The position numbers and the translations under genes are program-made. From assembly GCA_013003715.1 (NCBI GenBank), contig JABDIN010000108.1, forward strand, positions 1 to 64,000: a DNA stretch of 64,000 bases, written 5' to 3'. Position 1 is the stretch's first letter. Each line of letters starts with the position of its first letter. A model generated the notes under the pieces. It was not told where the DNA came from. It saw only the letters and a list, made by a program, of their open reading frames with translations, and did not search any database. This DNA comes from Desulfobacteraceae bacterium. Lineage in GTDB: Bacteria; Desulfobacterota; Desulfobacteria; Desulfobacterales; Desulfosarcinaceae. Shown here in pieces: positions 27,324 through 36,775 of the stretch.

Positions 27324-30317
27324 TCAGTTTAACATACCGGCATCCGCAGCCAAGGCGGCCGGGAAGCTTAAGATGATAGCGCAACCATTGGTCCCTTCTT
27401 TTTTGATGCTGATTTGTCCGTGACAATCCTTCACAATCTGCCTGCTGATGGTGAGGCCGAGTCCCTTTCCTTTTCCGGATGTCTTGGTGGTAAAAAACGG
27501 TTCGAAAATCCGGTCCTTGTGTTGTTTGGGAATGCCCACACCCGTATCCGACACGATGACGATCACCCGATAATTTTCGCGATGGGAAGAAATGGATATC
27601 CGGCGGTCCCGGGGTGACGAGATATCGGTATCCTCCACATTTATCGCTTCAATGGCATTGACCACTAAATTGTAAATCATCTGGGTGAAGCGGTTGACAT
27701 TGGCGTGAATCACGGGCAGGTCATCGGCCAGGGCGAGATCGATGGTAATACAGTCCAGTTTCAATTGATTTTCCAGAATGGAAAGCACCCGGTGTATCAG
27801 CGGATTGACCGCCAGATCCTCTTTCCCCATGTCCTGCGGCTCCAGGTCACTCAACCGGCTGACGATACGCGCCGCACGATCAACCTGGGAACTGATTTCC
27901 CGGGAAACCTGGAACAATTGTCGATCATCGATGCCGGCACCTTTGGCCACGACGGCTTTCAAAAATTCACTGCCCATTTTAATGGCATTCAACGGCTGAT
28001 TGAGTTCATGGGCCGCACCCTGGGACATTCCGCCAATGGTCGGCATGAGTTTCAGCAGATCCCAGGCCGTGACCAACTCCACATGACGCATCAGGCAGGG
28101 CAGCAGAATCAGGTCTCCCACAAGCGCCGAACACATGGTGATCACCATCAACAGACCGAAAACCGATGTGGGCTGAAAATGAGAGAACATCAGAATGGAA
28201 AACCCTGTCCCGATGATAATGGTGGTGAATATGATGGGCCTGCCGACGCTCAGCAGGGTTTCTCTCAGGGCCTTGTCCTTATCCAGCCCTTTTTTAAATT
28301 CGGCGTTATACTTGACCAGATAATGAATAGTGTCGTCCACTGCCAGCCCGATGGCGATACAGGCGATCAGGCTCGTGGCCACCGACAATTCGATACCGAG
28401 CCAGCCCATTAATCCGAAATTCACGATGATGGGAAAACAATTAGGGACTAGCGCGATCAACCCGACCTTCCCGGACAGAAAAAGCACCATCATCATCATA
28501 AAGATCAGGACAAGGGAGATGGAAAGGCTCTTTATCTGGCCGGCAGTGAGCAGGTGGCTGCTGGCGGATACCGTCGTGCCGACACCGGTCACCGTCATGG
28601 ACACCCCATCGGTGAGAATTTCACCGGCATTGTCAAGGATGCGTTTCTTCAGCGCCAGAAAATCCCGGGAACTCGATATATGGGTCAGCAACACAATATT
28701 GGTCTTCGCATAATCACGGCTTAAAAAACGAAACAACATGTCACTGCCGAGCATGATCTTGAACTGGTTTATCAGCATTTTCAACTCGATGATGTCCTCG
28801 GGAAGCCGATAGTACTCAGTCTCATAACGGTTTTGTGCAAAATTTACCAGCTTGAGGTAATCCGCCAATGAAATGGTTTTATCCACGCCCGGCAGCCGGG
28901 CGAGGGTGGACTGAAAGGTTTCGACATTGCGGACGTGATCGACATCCTCAAAAAAATCCTCCGTATGACCATCCACTACCACGTGCACCGGAAAGCTGCC
29001 CGAGAGATCCTGGTATATATCATGAAAATCTTTACTGATCCGTGTGTCCGGTTTGAAAAACTCCATGGGATTGGTTTCCACCTGGATAAAAAAAATCCCC
29101 GCCAGGCAGAACAGGGTGACGCCGCCAAGTACGATGAAAACCTTTTTTTGATGATGAAGGTTCAAATGAATCAGCAGATTGATCAGCTTATCAACCCAGG
29201 TCTCCTTTTTCACAGGGGGCTTTTTACTCACCCGCTCCGGCAATGGGAGAACCGATAGAAGCGAGGGGAAAAAAGTAAACACAATGACCATAAGGCTGAC
29301 GATACCCATGCAGGTGACCACGGAAAACTCCCGTATAGCCGTGATGCGGTTGACCATCAGCGAACCAATGCCCACCAGCGTGGTCATACCCGCAAGGATC
29401 ACGGGGAACCCGATTTTATCGTAGGTCCGGCAAACCGCCTCCCCTCTGGTGCCGGCATTGGCGGCATTGGACTGGTATTCTGAAATCACGTACAGGCAGT
29501 ATGCCGTGCCCACTGCAATCAAAAATACCGGTACGGTCATAGTGAGCATGGATAAGGGGATGCGAAACCAGGCCATGCCGCCAAGGGTCCACACCAGTGT
29601 CAGTATAACCGTTCCGATGGGCGCGGCCAGGCTCCGCGGATTCTTGAAGAAGACGATCAGCAGGATTGAAATGAGAACAATCGTGTAGGGCGGCAGATGA
29701 AAAAAATCATCCCGTGTATACTCGGCCATTGCCTCGGACACCAGGGGCATACCGATCTGGTACATATCAAAGGTGTCTTTATGCTTTTGGATCACCGCCT
29801 GCACCGCCGCGATCACCGCCGTATGCTCGGCCTGTGTGGTCAGCAACAGTGTCAGGGCCGTGGTCTTGTGGTTCCCGGAAATCAAGTTGCGCGTAAAAAG
29901 GTCCACGGGTTCAATGATGGCGGCGAATTCCGCCGGGCTCCATTTGTCGGACCTGTCCACATCGTTTTTGATAAGCGGGAGGCTGATGACCCGTTTAACA
30001 CCGTCGATATCGGCAAGGGCCCGGGAAATCTCATCCAGGGTTGTAAAAGTGGCGGGATCGAATACATTTCCGGTTTTTACCACCAGCCGAATAATGTCGT
30101 CCGAGCCGAAAACGGTTTTATAATCCCGATATTCCAGCGCTTCGGGTTGATCTTCGATTATCAGGTCGGAAATGGATGTCCGAAAGGACAGGCTGGGGAT
30201 CTGCCATGCCAAAAAAAAAGTGACCAGTCCCAGACAGGCAAAGACGATCCCCTGCCGATGCAGTACGAGCATCCGGAGAAACTTGAGAATCGGCATGTGG
30301 GAAGAAAAAAAAGACAT
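27324..30317 (-). CDS. RND/MMPL transporter fused to a histidine kinase
   Basis: 997 residues with two joined parts. Residues 1-750 form a complete RND/MMPL protein: span 1 at 22-42, an external domain, five spans at about 208-360, span 7 at 393-413, a second external domain, and five spans at about 598-742, including the family motif IGLAVDDTIHY. Residues 755-997 form a kinase core: H-box SQGAAHELNQPLNAIK (His770), N-box VVNAIEAIN, and ATP-binding DTGVGIP and GKGKGLGLT. No linker frameshift is present; it is one frame. The kinase closely resembles that of the PAS kinase downstream. It is the first gene of the hydrogenase-sensor operon. The ribosome site is weak (GGAT). Confidence 0.9.
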   Translation of the reverse strand: MSFFSSHMPILKFLRMLVLHRQGIVFACLGLVTFFLAWQIPSLSFRTSISDLIIEDQPEALEYRDYKTVFGSDDIIRLVVKTGNVFDPATFTTLDEISRALADIDGVKRVISLPLIKNDVDRSDKWSPAEFAAIIEPVDLFTRNLISGNHKTTALTLLLTTQAEHTAVIAAVQAVIQKHKDTFDMYQIGMPLVSEAMAEYTRDDFFHLPPYTIVLISILLIVFFKNPRSLAAPIGTVILTLVWTLGGMAWFRIPLSMLTMTVPVFLIAVGTAYCLYVISEYQSNAANAGTRGEAVCRTYDKIGFPVILAGMTTLVGIGSLMVNRITAIREFSVVTCMGIVSLMVIVFTFFPSLLSVLPLPERVSKKPPVKKETWVDKLINLLIHLNLHHQKKVFIVLGGVTLFCLAGIFFIQVETNPMEFFKPDTRISKDFHDIYQDLSGSFPVHVVVDGHTEDFFEDVDHVRNVETFQSTLARLPGVDKTISLADYLKLVNFAQNRYETEYYRLPEDIIELKMLINQFKIMLGSDMLFRFLSRDYAKTNIVLLTHISSSRDFLALKKRILDNAGEILTDGVSMTVTGVGTTVSASSHLLTAGQIKSLSISLVLIFMMMMVLFLSGKVGLIALVPNCFPIIVNFGLMGWLGIELSVATSLIACIAIGLAVDDTIHYLVKYNAEFKKGLDKDKALRETLLSVGRPIIFTTIIIGTGFSILMFSHFQPTSVFGLLMVITMCSALVGDLILLPCLMRHVELVTAWDLLKLMPTIGGMSQGAAHELNQPLNAIKMGSEFLKAVVAKGAGIDDRQLFQVSREISSQVDRAARIVSRLSDLEPQDMGKEDLAVNPLIHRVLSILENQLKLDCITIDLALADDLPVIHANVNRFTQMIYNLVVNAIEAINVEDTDISSPRDRRISISSHRENYRVIVIVSDTGVGIPKQHKDRIFEPFFTTKTSGKGKGLGLTISRQIVKDCHGQISIKKEGTNGCAIILSFPAALAADAGMLN

Positions 30318-30550
30318 ATCCGCGAACGGCTTGGCTTGCCCTGAGAATGCAGCGATATGGGTTGTTTCGACAATTAATCACGTGTTGAATACGCTTCGCG
30401 CTTCGAGCCAATGCCGGTTCATGTTAGCATGGATTATCCGGGTCGGCAAGCATGGGGATGGTTGGCCGTGGAATCGCATATCCGATAGCACGGATAAGGT
30501 ATTGAACCGGAGTCGCCGGATCGATACATTCCCGGCGCAGTTCGAAAATG

Positions 30551-31402
30551 TCAAATGCTGTGTTTACCGCTCAGGGGGACCGTATGTAAATTCGGCCGGG
30601 ACATTCGATGGGACGCCTCCGCATGCATACCGATGAGAATGAATCCCAGGGCGCACGAACCGATGCAGAGGCCCGGCGGCAGGTACCACCACCACATGCC
30701 GCCGGAAAAGCCGCCGCGTTTGAAGGCGTAGTGAATCATCATTCCCCAGCTGATGGAGGCGGAATCACCCAGGCCGATGAAAGACAGCGCCGATTCGCTG
30801 AGCATGGCACCGGCCACGGCCAGGACGAATTTCGCGGAGATGATGTCGAATACATGGGGGACCATGTGATGCCATAAAATGCGCCGGCTTCCTATTCCCA
30901 GACCTTTCAGGGATTCCACAAACACGGTTTCCCTGAGTTGAAGCACCTTGGCGCGCACCGCCCGGGCTGTGGAACACCAGCTCAACAGACTGATGACCAG
31001 CACGATGTTCCACCAGCTTTGCCCCAGATAGGCGGCCAGGACCACCATCAGGGGCAGCATGGGAATCAGGAGAAACACATCGATGATACCGGTGAAGAGT
31101 TCACCGCCGAGCCCCCGGAAATAACCGGACAGTATGCCGAGACCGCCGCCGATAAAAACGGAAATCACGGCCGCCAGGATGCCGATGCTCATGGAAACAC
31201 GGCCGGCATGGACCAGTTCGTTCAGGATATCATCCCCCATATCATTGGTGCCCAGGGGATGGCTGGGAGAGACGGGTAGAAAGGGCATGTCGCCGTTGTC
31301 CGGACCAAGGGGCGCTATCAGGGGGGCGCATACGGCGGACAGCAAAAAACACATTAATATGGCGCCGCCGGCCAAAAGGTATCGGTATCGAATCAATCGC
31401 AT
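30551..31402 (-). CDS. peptide/nickel-type ABC transporter permease (DppC/NikC-like)
   Basis: 283 residues, six spans, with the BPD_transp_1 coupling motif in ESLKGLGIGSRRILWHHM. The N-terminal LGTNDMGDDILNELVHAGRV is the usual DppC/OppC/NikC start of the membrane domain. Three bases separate it from the DppB-like gene. It is the last gene of the importer operon; a 233-bp gap then separates it from the MMPL-kinase gene on the same strand. Confidence 0.9.
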   Translation of the reverse strand: MRLIRYRYLLAGGAILMCFLLSAVCAPLIAPLGPDNGDMPFLPVSPSHPLGTNDMGDDILNELVHAGRVSMSIGILAAVISVFIGGGLGILSGYFRGLGGELFTGIIDVFLLIPMLPLMVVLAAYLGQSWWNIVLVISLLSWCSTARAVRAKVLQLRETVFVESLKGLGIGSRRILWHHMVPHVFDIISAKFVLAVAGAMLSESALSFIGLGDSASISWGMMIHYAFKRGGFSGGMWWWYLPPGLCIGSCALGFILIGMHAEASHRMSRPNLHTVPLSGKHSI

Positions 31403-31405
31403 CAG

Positions 31406-32401
31406 TCAGACCCTCACCCGGGGATCCAGAATCCCGCAGAGCACATCGGTGACCATGTTTACCGTCAACACCACCAGTGTCAAAAACAGAAAACAGGTGT
31501 TCAATACCGGATAATCCCGGTTCATGGCCGCCTCATGGATCAGGGCGCCCATGCCGTTAATGGAGAAAACGATCTCCACCAGCAACGATCCGGACATGAT
31601 AAAAGCAACATGCAATCCCACCAGGCTGATCATCGGCAAAACCGCCTCCCGGAGGATATGCACAAACAGAATTCGTCCTTCACCAAGCCCGCGCGCCCGC
31701 GCGTACAGCACATATCCCTGATGCTTGCTCGAAAAAACGCTGTTGCGCATGACCAGGAATTTGGCGGCGGTGGAAGATAAGGACAACACCACTACCGGCA
31801 GGAAAAGATGGCGCATCACATCGAGAACATGTCCCGGAGAACAACCGCCCGTATCCATCCCCTTCAATCCCCCCAGGGGAAACCAGTCCAGCCTGAAGGC
31901 GAACAGATCCAGGCTTACCATGGCCAGCAGAAACGCGGGCATGGCATATAAAAACAGAAACAGCGGCGTAAACACCAGATCCCCTGCCCGGCCGGAAAAA
32001 CGCCCGGCCACGGCGCCGAGAATGCACGCCAGCAAGGATGAGAGAACTACCGACGGCAGCAGCAGCATGAGGGTGGGTTTCAGGTGGATCAATACAACCT
32101 TTTTTACCGGCAGATGGTAAAAGTAGGAAAACCCGAAATCTCCGCTCACGATATTCACAAAATAGCGTGCGAACTGGACCGGCAGGGAATCATGCAGCCC
32201 CAGTTCCGCTTCCAGTGCCGCATAATCCTTTTCACTTAAACCAATGACATCCGGCCCGAGCATGGCGAACACCGGGCTTCCCGGCATCAGGCGCGGCAAA
32301 CTGAAATGAAGGGTGCACACCACTATAAAGCCCAGCAGGAACCGGCCGCACTTCATGGCCACATAATATCGGGTACTCCCGGTCAATTCCCCACCGGCCA
32401 T
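31406..32401 (-). CDS. peptide/nickel-type ABC transporter permease (DppB/NikB-like)
   Basis: 331 residues at the longest, about six spans, with the coupling loop YVLYARARGLGEGRILFVH and the ending NMVTDVLCGILDPRVRV typical of DppB/OppB/NikB. The start is uncertain: ATG at 32401 overlaps the methyltransferase end by 19 bases, while GTG at 32362 or ATG at 32356 would start directly before the first span (MKCGRFLLGFIV), where homologues begin. Confidence 0.88.
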   Translation of the reverse strand: MAGGELTGSTRYYVAMKCGRFLLGFIVVCTLHFSLPRLMPGSPVFAMLGPDVIGLSEKDYAALEAELGLHDSLPVQFARYFVNIVSGDFGFSYFYHLPVKKVVLIHLKPTLMLLLPSVVLSSLLACILGAVAGRFSGRAGDLVFTPLFLFLYAMPAFLLAMVSLDLFAFRLDWFPLGGLKGMDTGGCSPGHVLDVMRHLFLPVVVLSLSSTAAKFLVMRNSVFSSKHQGYVLYARARGLGEGRILFVHILREAVLPMISLVGLHVAFIMSGSLLVEIVFSINGMGALIHEAAMNRDYPVLNTCFLFLTLVVLTVNMVTDVLCGILDPRVRV

Positions 32402-33222
32402 GAGATCACACCCAACACGCCGTGCTGGAAATCCTGCACCCGGTTGTTTTCGGCGTGTTCGTCGATAAACGCGTCGATGCGCTCACCGCAATGCCCTCTG
32501 TTTTGAGTGAATATGGCGAAATATCGTCGAAAATGCTGCTTCACATAGGCCGCATCCTCGACAACGGTGCGTTCATAAGGGAAAAAAGCCACGTCGGGAA
32601 GGAATCCGTCATGATACAGGATATTGAAGGGAAACTGCGTGTCAAAGGCCATGCTGTGGATATCGCAATCCATTATCCAGCGCCACAGCCCGTCCCTGAG
32701 GGTTGAATGATAACGGCCTTTGAAGCTGATCAGGCAGCAATACCGCCGGGATACCCGGTTCATTTTCATGAGACAGGCATAATCCTTGATGGCGGGTGTC
32801 AGGGCACCGAATACCACGTCATAATCCGGGGATTCCGGGATGGCAGCCCACTCCCGGTTGTCCACCGCAATCCGGTGACCCATGCCTTCCCTTGCCGCTT
32901 CTCCCTGCATGGTCTCCAGCATGACAGGGGCCGTATCCAGGCCAACCACCTTTCGGCAATGATCCGCCAGCGGCAATGTGTATGTTCCCGGCCCGCAGCC
33001 CACATCCAGCACCCTGTCATTTTCGCGTAACACACGCCGGGACACCAGGTGATCGACGATGCGATTATGAAATTCCCGGTCTTCCCGGTTTCGCCGTGCG
33101 TAAACAGGTGCGAAGAAATCCCAGAACGCCCGCCATTTGTCCGGATCAACCGGCGTTTGATACAGAGAAGAACTGGTCCGTGCTTCCTCCCATGCGTCTT
33201 TCCAGAAAGCGGTATCCATCAT
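32383..33222 (-). CDS. class I SAM methyltransferase embedded in ABC importer operon
   Basis: 279 residues. An N-terminal Trp-rich helix region (FWKDAWEEARTSS, KWRAFWDFFAPVYARR) precedes a SAM domain with motif I VLDVGCGPGTYTLPLADH and the acidic end GLDTAP. The ribosome site AAAGGAG overlaps the stop codon of the substrate-binding protein gene, so the two are tightly coupled, and the 3' end overlaps the permease gene. An enzyme placed between the binding protein and permeases suggests that it makes or modifies the transported ligand, for example a metal chelator. That is inference. Confidence 0.85.
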   Translation of the reverse strand: MMDTAFWKDAWEEARTSSSLYQTPVDPDKWRAFWDFFAPVYARRNREDREFHNRIVDHLVSRRVLRENDRVLDVGCGPGTYTLPLADHCRKVVGLDTAPVMLETMQGEAAREGMGHRIAVDNREWAAIPESPDYDVVFGALTPAIKDYACLMKMNRVSRRYCCLISFKGRYHSTLRDGLWRWIMDCDIHSMAFDTQFPFNILYHDGFLPDVAFFPYERTVVEDAAYVKQHFRRYFAIFTQNRGHCGERIDAFIDEHAENNRVQDFQHGVLGVISWPVGN

Positions 33223-33226
33223 GAGA

Positions 33227-34819
33227 TCACTCCTTTCTCAGGTTGAACCAGGTCTCTTCCCAGAGGAAGCCGTACATGGGACTTATTTTCCATCCGGAGA
33301 ACGCCTTGTTGCAAGGTTGCAGCAGCACGTTCCAATACAATGGAAGCCCCGGCAGTTGATCCGCGTAATACCGCTGCAGATCCGCGGCGGCTGTTTTGTA
33401 AATTTCCGGATCAATGGCGGTGTTCATGCGATCCACGATGCCGCGAAACCGCGTCTCCTTCAACACGGCCCAGCCGATATTGCGGGAATCAAAATATCCA
33501 GATCCGCATCCGGCCCACATCATCATGCCCCAGGGTGTGGTACGGGATAAAAGGGTCATATGGCCGCGCTCCTTGTCGCTGATCTGGCGAAACAAGGTAT
33601 AGTCCACCGGTTTTATGTTCAGGACCACGCCGATGGCGGCAAACCGTTTTTTCAGCAGTTCGGCGATACGCCGGCTGCCCGGCGTGTCGGTGCGTACGAT
33701 AATGTCAATTGTCAGATCGCGGCCCTCTTTTTCCAACACACCGTTCCGGTCGGAATCCGTATATCCCAGTCCGGCCAGAATCTTTTTCGCCTGATCCGGA
33801 TCATGGGCCATGCGCGGCGTATCGATAAAGTCCGCCGAGCCTTTGGGCACGAAACCGGCATTGGGCACCGATCCGTATCCACCCGCGAACAATCGCACCA
33901 TTTCCGTATAATCCACCGCCATTCCCAAGGCCTTGCGCAGCCTCACATCATCCATGGGCGGCTTTTGGGTGTTGAAAAAAATCGCATTGGGCACCCCCGT
34001 GTTGGGCAGTTCGTGAATGACGAGATTTTTATGGGTGACCAGGGGAGCCACATGGACCGGGTCGGTGCCGGCGGCATAAAAATAGGGCAGATCGATCTCG
34101 CCTTTTTTCAGGGCCATGTACAGGGTGTCCGGATTTTTAAACATGCGGAACACCACCTCGGCCACATTGGGTTGCCCTCGGTAATAGTTGTCATAGGCCG
34201 TAAAACGCACGGTGCCTGCGGCGGCGTCAAACCCGGCAAAGGTGTAGGGGCCGCAACCCATCGCTGCTGCATCTCCTTGAAATGTCATGGGATCATCCAC
34301 TGTTTCGAAAATATGCCGGGGCAGGGTCCGCAGCACCAGCAGGTTCACCACGAACCTCGGGTTGGGCTCGGATAGCGAGATCACCACGGTGGCTGAATCA
34401 GGTGCCGTCACCCCGGTGATGAGCTTGAAATGATGCGTGTAAACCGGAATTTTGGCCAGGAGGTATTCGATGGTGAATTTGACATCATCTGCGGTTACCG
34501 GCCGACCGTCATGCCAGGTCAATCCGGAGTTCAGATGAAAGGTCCAGGTGACCGCATCCGTCGTTTCCCAGGATCGGGCCAGATCACCGGTAAAACGGCC
34601 GTCCTCACCGATCCTGATCAGGCCTTTGTGCGTGAGCATGGCCCGCATGGTTCCGAAATAATAATCATCGATATTGACGACCTTGACCTGCATGGTGGTT
34701 CCGATGGTCAGCCGCTCGATTTGGGCCGCGCCCATTGGAATTGCCCAAAACACAGAAGCCCCCACGGCCAGTGAGATAATCAACAACAATCTACGGTGAA
34801 AAAGGGATGTGACAGTCAT
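33227..34819 (-). CDS. SBP_bac_5 substrate-binding protein (peptide/nickel type)
   Basis: 530 residues from an ATG with an AAAGGA site; the next 30 residues form a signal peptide ending MGAAQ. The fold markers of SBP_bac_5 are all there: LARSWETTDAVTWTFHLNSG, LTWHDGRPVTADDVKFT, NTQKPPMDDVRLRKALGMAV. NikA/DppA-like proteins bind peptides, Ni-chelates or opines. Proximity to hydrogenase and hyp genes favours nickel, but no nickel-specific residue can be shown. Confidence 0.9.
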   Translation of the reverse strand: MTVTSLFHRRLLLIISLAVGASVFWAIPMGAAQIERLTIGTTMQVKVVNIDDYYFGTMRAMLTHKGLIRIGEDGRFTGDLARSWETTDAVTWTFHLNSGLTWHDGRPVTADDVKFTIEYLLAKIPVYTHHFKLITGVTAPDSATVVISLSEPNPRFVVNLLVLRTLPRHIFETVDDPMTFQGDAAAMGCGPYTFAGFDAAAGTVRFTAYDNYYRGQPNVAEVVFRMFKNPDTLYMALKKGEIDLPYFYAAGTDPVHVAPLVTHKNLVIHELPNTGVPNAIFFNTQKPPMDDVRLRKALGMAVDYTEMVRLFAGGYGSVPNAGFVPKGSADFIDTPRMAHDPDQAKKILAGLGYTDSDRNGVLEKEGRDLTIDIIVRTDTPGSRRIAELLKKRFAAIGVVLNIKPVDYTLFRQISDKERGHMTLLSRTTPWGMMMWAGCGSGYFDSRNIGWAVLKETRFRGIVDRMNTAIDPEIYKTAAADLQRYYADQLPGLPLYWNVLLQPCNKAFSGWKISPMYGFLWEETWFNLRKE

Positions 34820-34889
34820 TTCATGCGTCCTTTCCGACATCATCAGACAATTTATTCCAGGTTAACAGTTCAAATTAAAACCCTTATAT

Positions 34890-35588
34890 TCAAGGTGTTA
34901 CATCGAAAACAAGAGATCCGTTCCGGATGTTCAATACCCGGTCGCAGAATGCAGTGACCACGGCCGGATCATGGGAAATGAGAACAAGACCCAGGTTCCG
35001 CTGCTGTTTAAGCATCCTGAGAAGATTGAAGACCATGGCCTGAACCGACAGATCCAGCATGCTGGTGGGCTCGTCGGCGATCACATAATGCGGGTTCAGG
35101 GTCAAGGCGCGTGCGATGACCACCCGCTGGGCCTGGCCGCCGCTGATCTCATGGGGCAATCGGTTCCGTATTTCCAGGGAAAGGCCGGTTTCCGCGAAAA
35201 TGGCGTTGATACGGTCATCTGCTTCCCGGCGTGAATGCGTTATCCCATGCGCCTGAAACACTTCCCTCATGGTCCAGGCGATTGTTTTTTTCGGGTCAAG
35301 GGCCAGGTGCGGATCCTGGAAAATCATCTGGATTCTCCGCTGGTATGATCCCCAGTGAACGGGCGGAACACTTGCCATATCGACACCGTCCAGCCTCACC
35401 GAACCGGCCGAAGGGCGGATGATCTGCGCCAGCATTCGGGCTAGGGTGGATTTACCGCTGCCTGAAGGTCCCACCAGCCCCACGGCCTCGCCACGACCCA
35501 CCTGGAGAGACACATGGCTCACCGTAAACACGGACTTTCGGCGAATACCGCGGGTAAACCGCTTTTCCAGTCCGATGGCTTCAAGCAT
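34890..35588 (-). CDS. peptide/nickel-type ABC transporter ATPase (DppF/NikE-like)
   Basis: 232 residues: Walker A GPSGSGKST, signature ISGGQAQR, Walker B YVIADEPTSML, with the substitution of the usual DLLIADEPTT kept in type. It lacks the C-terminal oligopeptide extension seen in OppF, so it is short. It overlaps the other ATPase gene by 8 bases. Confidence 0.9.
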   Translation of the reverse strand: MLEAIGLEKRFTRGIRRKSVFTVSHVSLQVGRGEAVGLVGPSGSGKSTLARMLAQIIRPSAGSVRLDGVDMASVPPVHWGSYQRRIQMIFQDPHLALDPKKTIAWTMREVFQAHGITHSRREADDRINAIFAETGLSLEIRNRLPHEISGGQAQRVVIARALTLNPHYVIADEPTSMLDLSVQAMVFNLLRMLKQQRNLGLVLISHDPAVVTAFCDRVLNIRNGSLVFDVTP

Positions 35589-36552
35589 GGCAACACCGGA
35601 CCCTGTGACGACCGGAGAGATATTTCATTGGCGGTGGATCGCAGCAGGACCTGGAACTTCCGGTGCAGCGGGGTTCAAAAGCGCACCCGTGTTCCTCATC
35701 CGTCAACTCCGGCGGCATACCGGGTATGGTGGTGAATCCGTTGTCCGGGTGAGCGGCGATCAATCCCCTGGTATAGGGGTGTCCGGGTTGCCCCAGCACC
35801 TTTTCCACAGGCCCTTCCTCCACAATACGCCCGGCATACATGATTATCACCCGTTCGCACGTCCGTGCTGCCGCCAGATCATGGGTGATCATTAAAAAAG
35901 CGCAATCCCGGTATAATTCCCGGGAAAGGGCCAGGTAATGGTCCCGGGACTGAGCATCCAGACCCCTGGTGGGCTCGTCCGCCACCACCAGGGACGGTAG
36001 TCCGGCCATACTCATGGCCAGCATCACACGCTGGGCCATACCACCGGATAATTGGTGAGGATAAAGGGCTGCCACCACCGGGGGTTCGGCAAATCCCACC
36101 TGCTCAAGCAGCTCAAGGGATCTCTCGCCCATCCGTTTTTTCGGCAAACCATTGACGCGCCGGAGGGTCTCTTTGATATGGAATCCAACGGAAAAAACCG
36201 GATTCAGGTGGGACATGGGATTTTGCGGCACCAGGACCATCTCTCCCCCGCGCATCTCCCGCAATTCGCCGTGAGTCAGGGAGAAAACATCGGTATCGCC
36301 ATTGAGGAAAACATTCCCGGAGACAATGGCATTGGCGGGCAGCAACCGGAACAGAGCCATGGCCATAACGGATTTTCCGCACCCCGTCTCCCCTAGGATC
36401 ACCGTCCGGGAACCCCGGTCGATGCGAAATCCCATGTCCCGCACCACATGAAGTGCTTTACCGTGATTCAAAAACTGGACGCTCACACCGGACAGCGCCA
36501 GCACCGGCTGATCGATGTTCTCCGTTCTCGGTTTTGCCATAAAAAAAGCCAC
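35581..36552 (-). CDS. peptide/nickel-type ABC transporter ATPase (DppD/NikD-like)
   Basis: About 323 residues, first gene of the importer operon. Walker A GETGCGKSV, signature LSGGMAQRV, Walker B LVVADEPTRGLD, and the C-terminal oligopeptide/dipeptide extension with HGCAFEPRCTGSSRSCCDPPP, a likely [4Fe-4S] or metal site in this family. The start is unsettled: a GGAGG lies 5 bases before GTG 36552, while ATG 36540 fits homologue lengths and ATG 36576 lacks a ribosome site. Confidence 0.88.
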   Translation of the reverse strand: MAFFMAKPRTENIDQPVLALSGVSVQFLNHGKALHVVRDMGFRIDRGSRTVILGETGCGKSVMAMALFRLLPANAIVSGNVFLNGDTDVFSLTHGELREMRGGEMVLVPQNPMSHLNPVFSVGFHIKETLRRVNGLPKKRMGERSLELLEQVGFAEPPVVAALYPHQLSGGMAQRVMLAMSMAGLPSLVVADEPTRGLDAQSRDHYLALSRELYRDCAFLMITHDLAAARTCERVIIMYAGRIVEEGPVEKVLGQPGHPYTRGLIAAHPDNGFTTIPGMPPELTDEEHGCAFEPRCTGSSRSCCDPPPMKYLSGRHRVRCCHA

Positions 36553-36595
36553 GAAAACCTCCTGCTCTGCGAGCATTTAAAGGCCTTCGTGGCTT
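36541..36595 (-). promoter_or_regulatory. inverted repeat with T-run over the importer start codon
   Basis: On the transcript, arms AAGCCACGAA (36595-36586) and TTCGTGGCTT (36555-36546) form a perfect 10-bp stem whose last bases run into seven Ts. The ribosome site GGAGG is in the loop and the GTG start is inside the second arm. The form is that of a terminator/attenuator or a start-site occluding hairpin. Confidence 0.5.
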
Positions 36596-36775
36596 AAGCG
36601 TATATGTTATAATTCGTAATCAGCTGTTGAACATGAGCATTGCCTTCTGGCAAATTAATGCGGCTTATATAAAAGCTGTGTCAATAAAAGTCAACCCGGA
36701 AATAAATAGTGCGGCAAACCGTGCCGATATACCGGTTCAAGCGATCCGTTCAGCAGGGGTTAATGCAGCATAATA

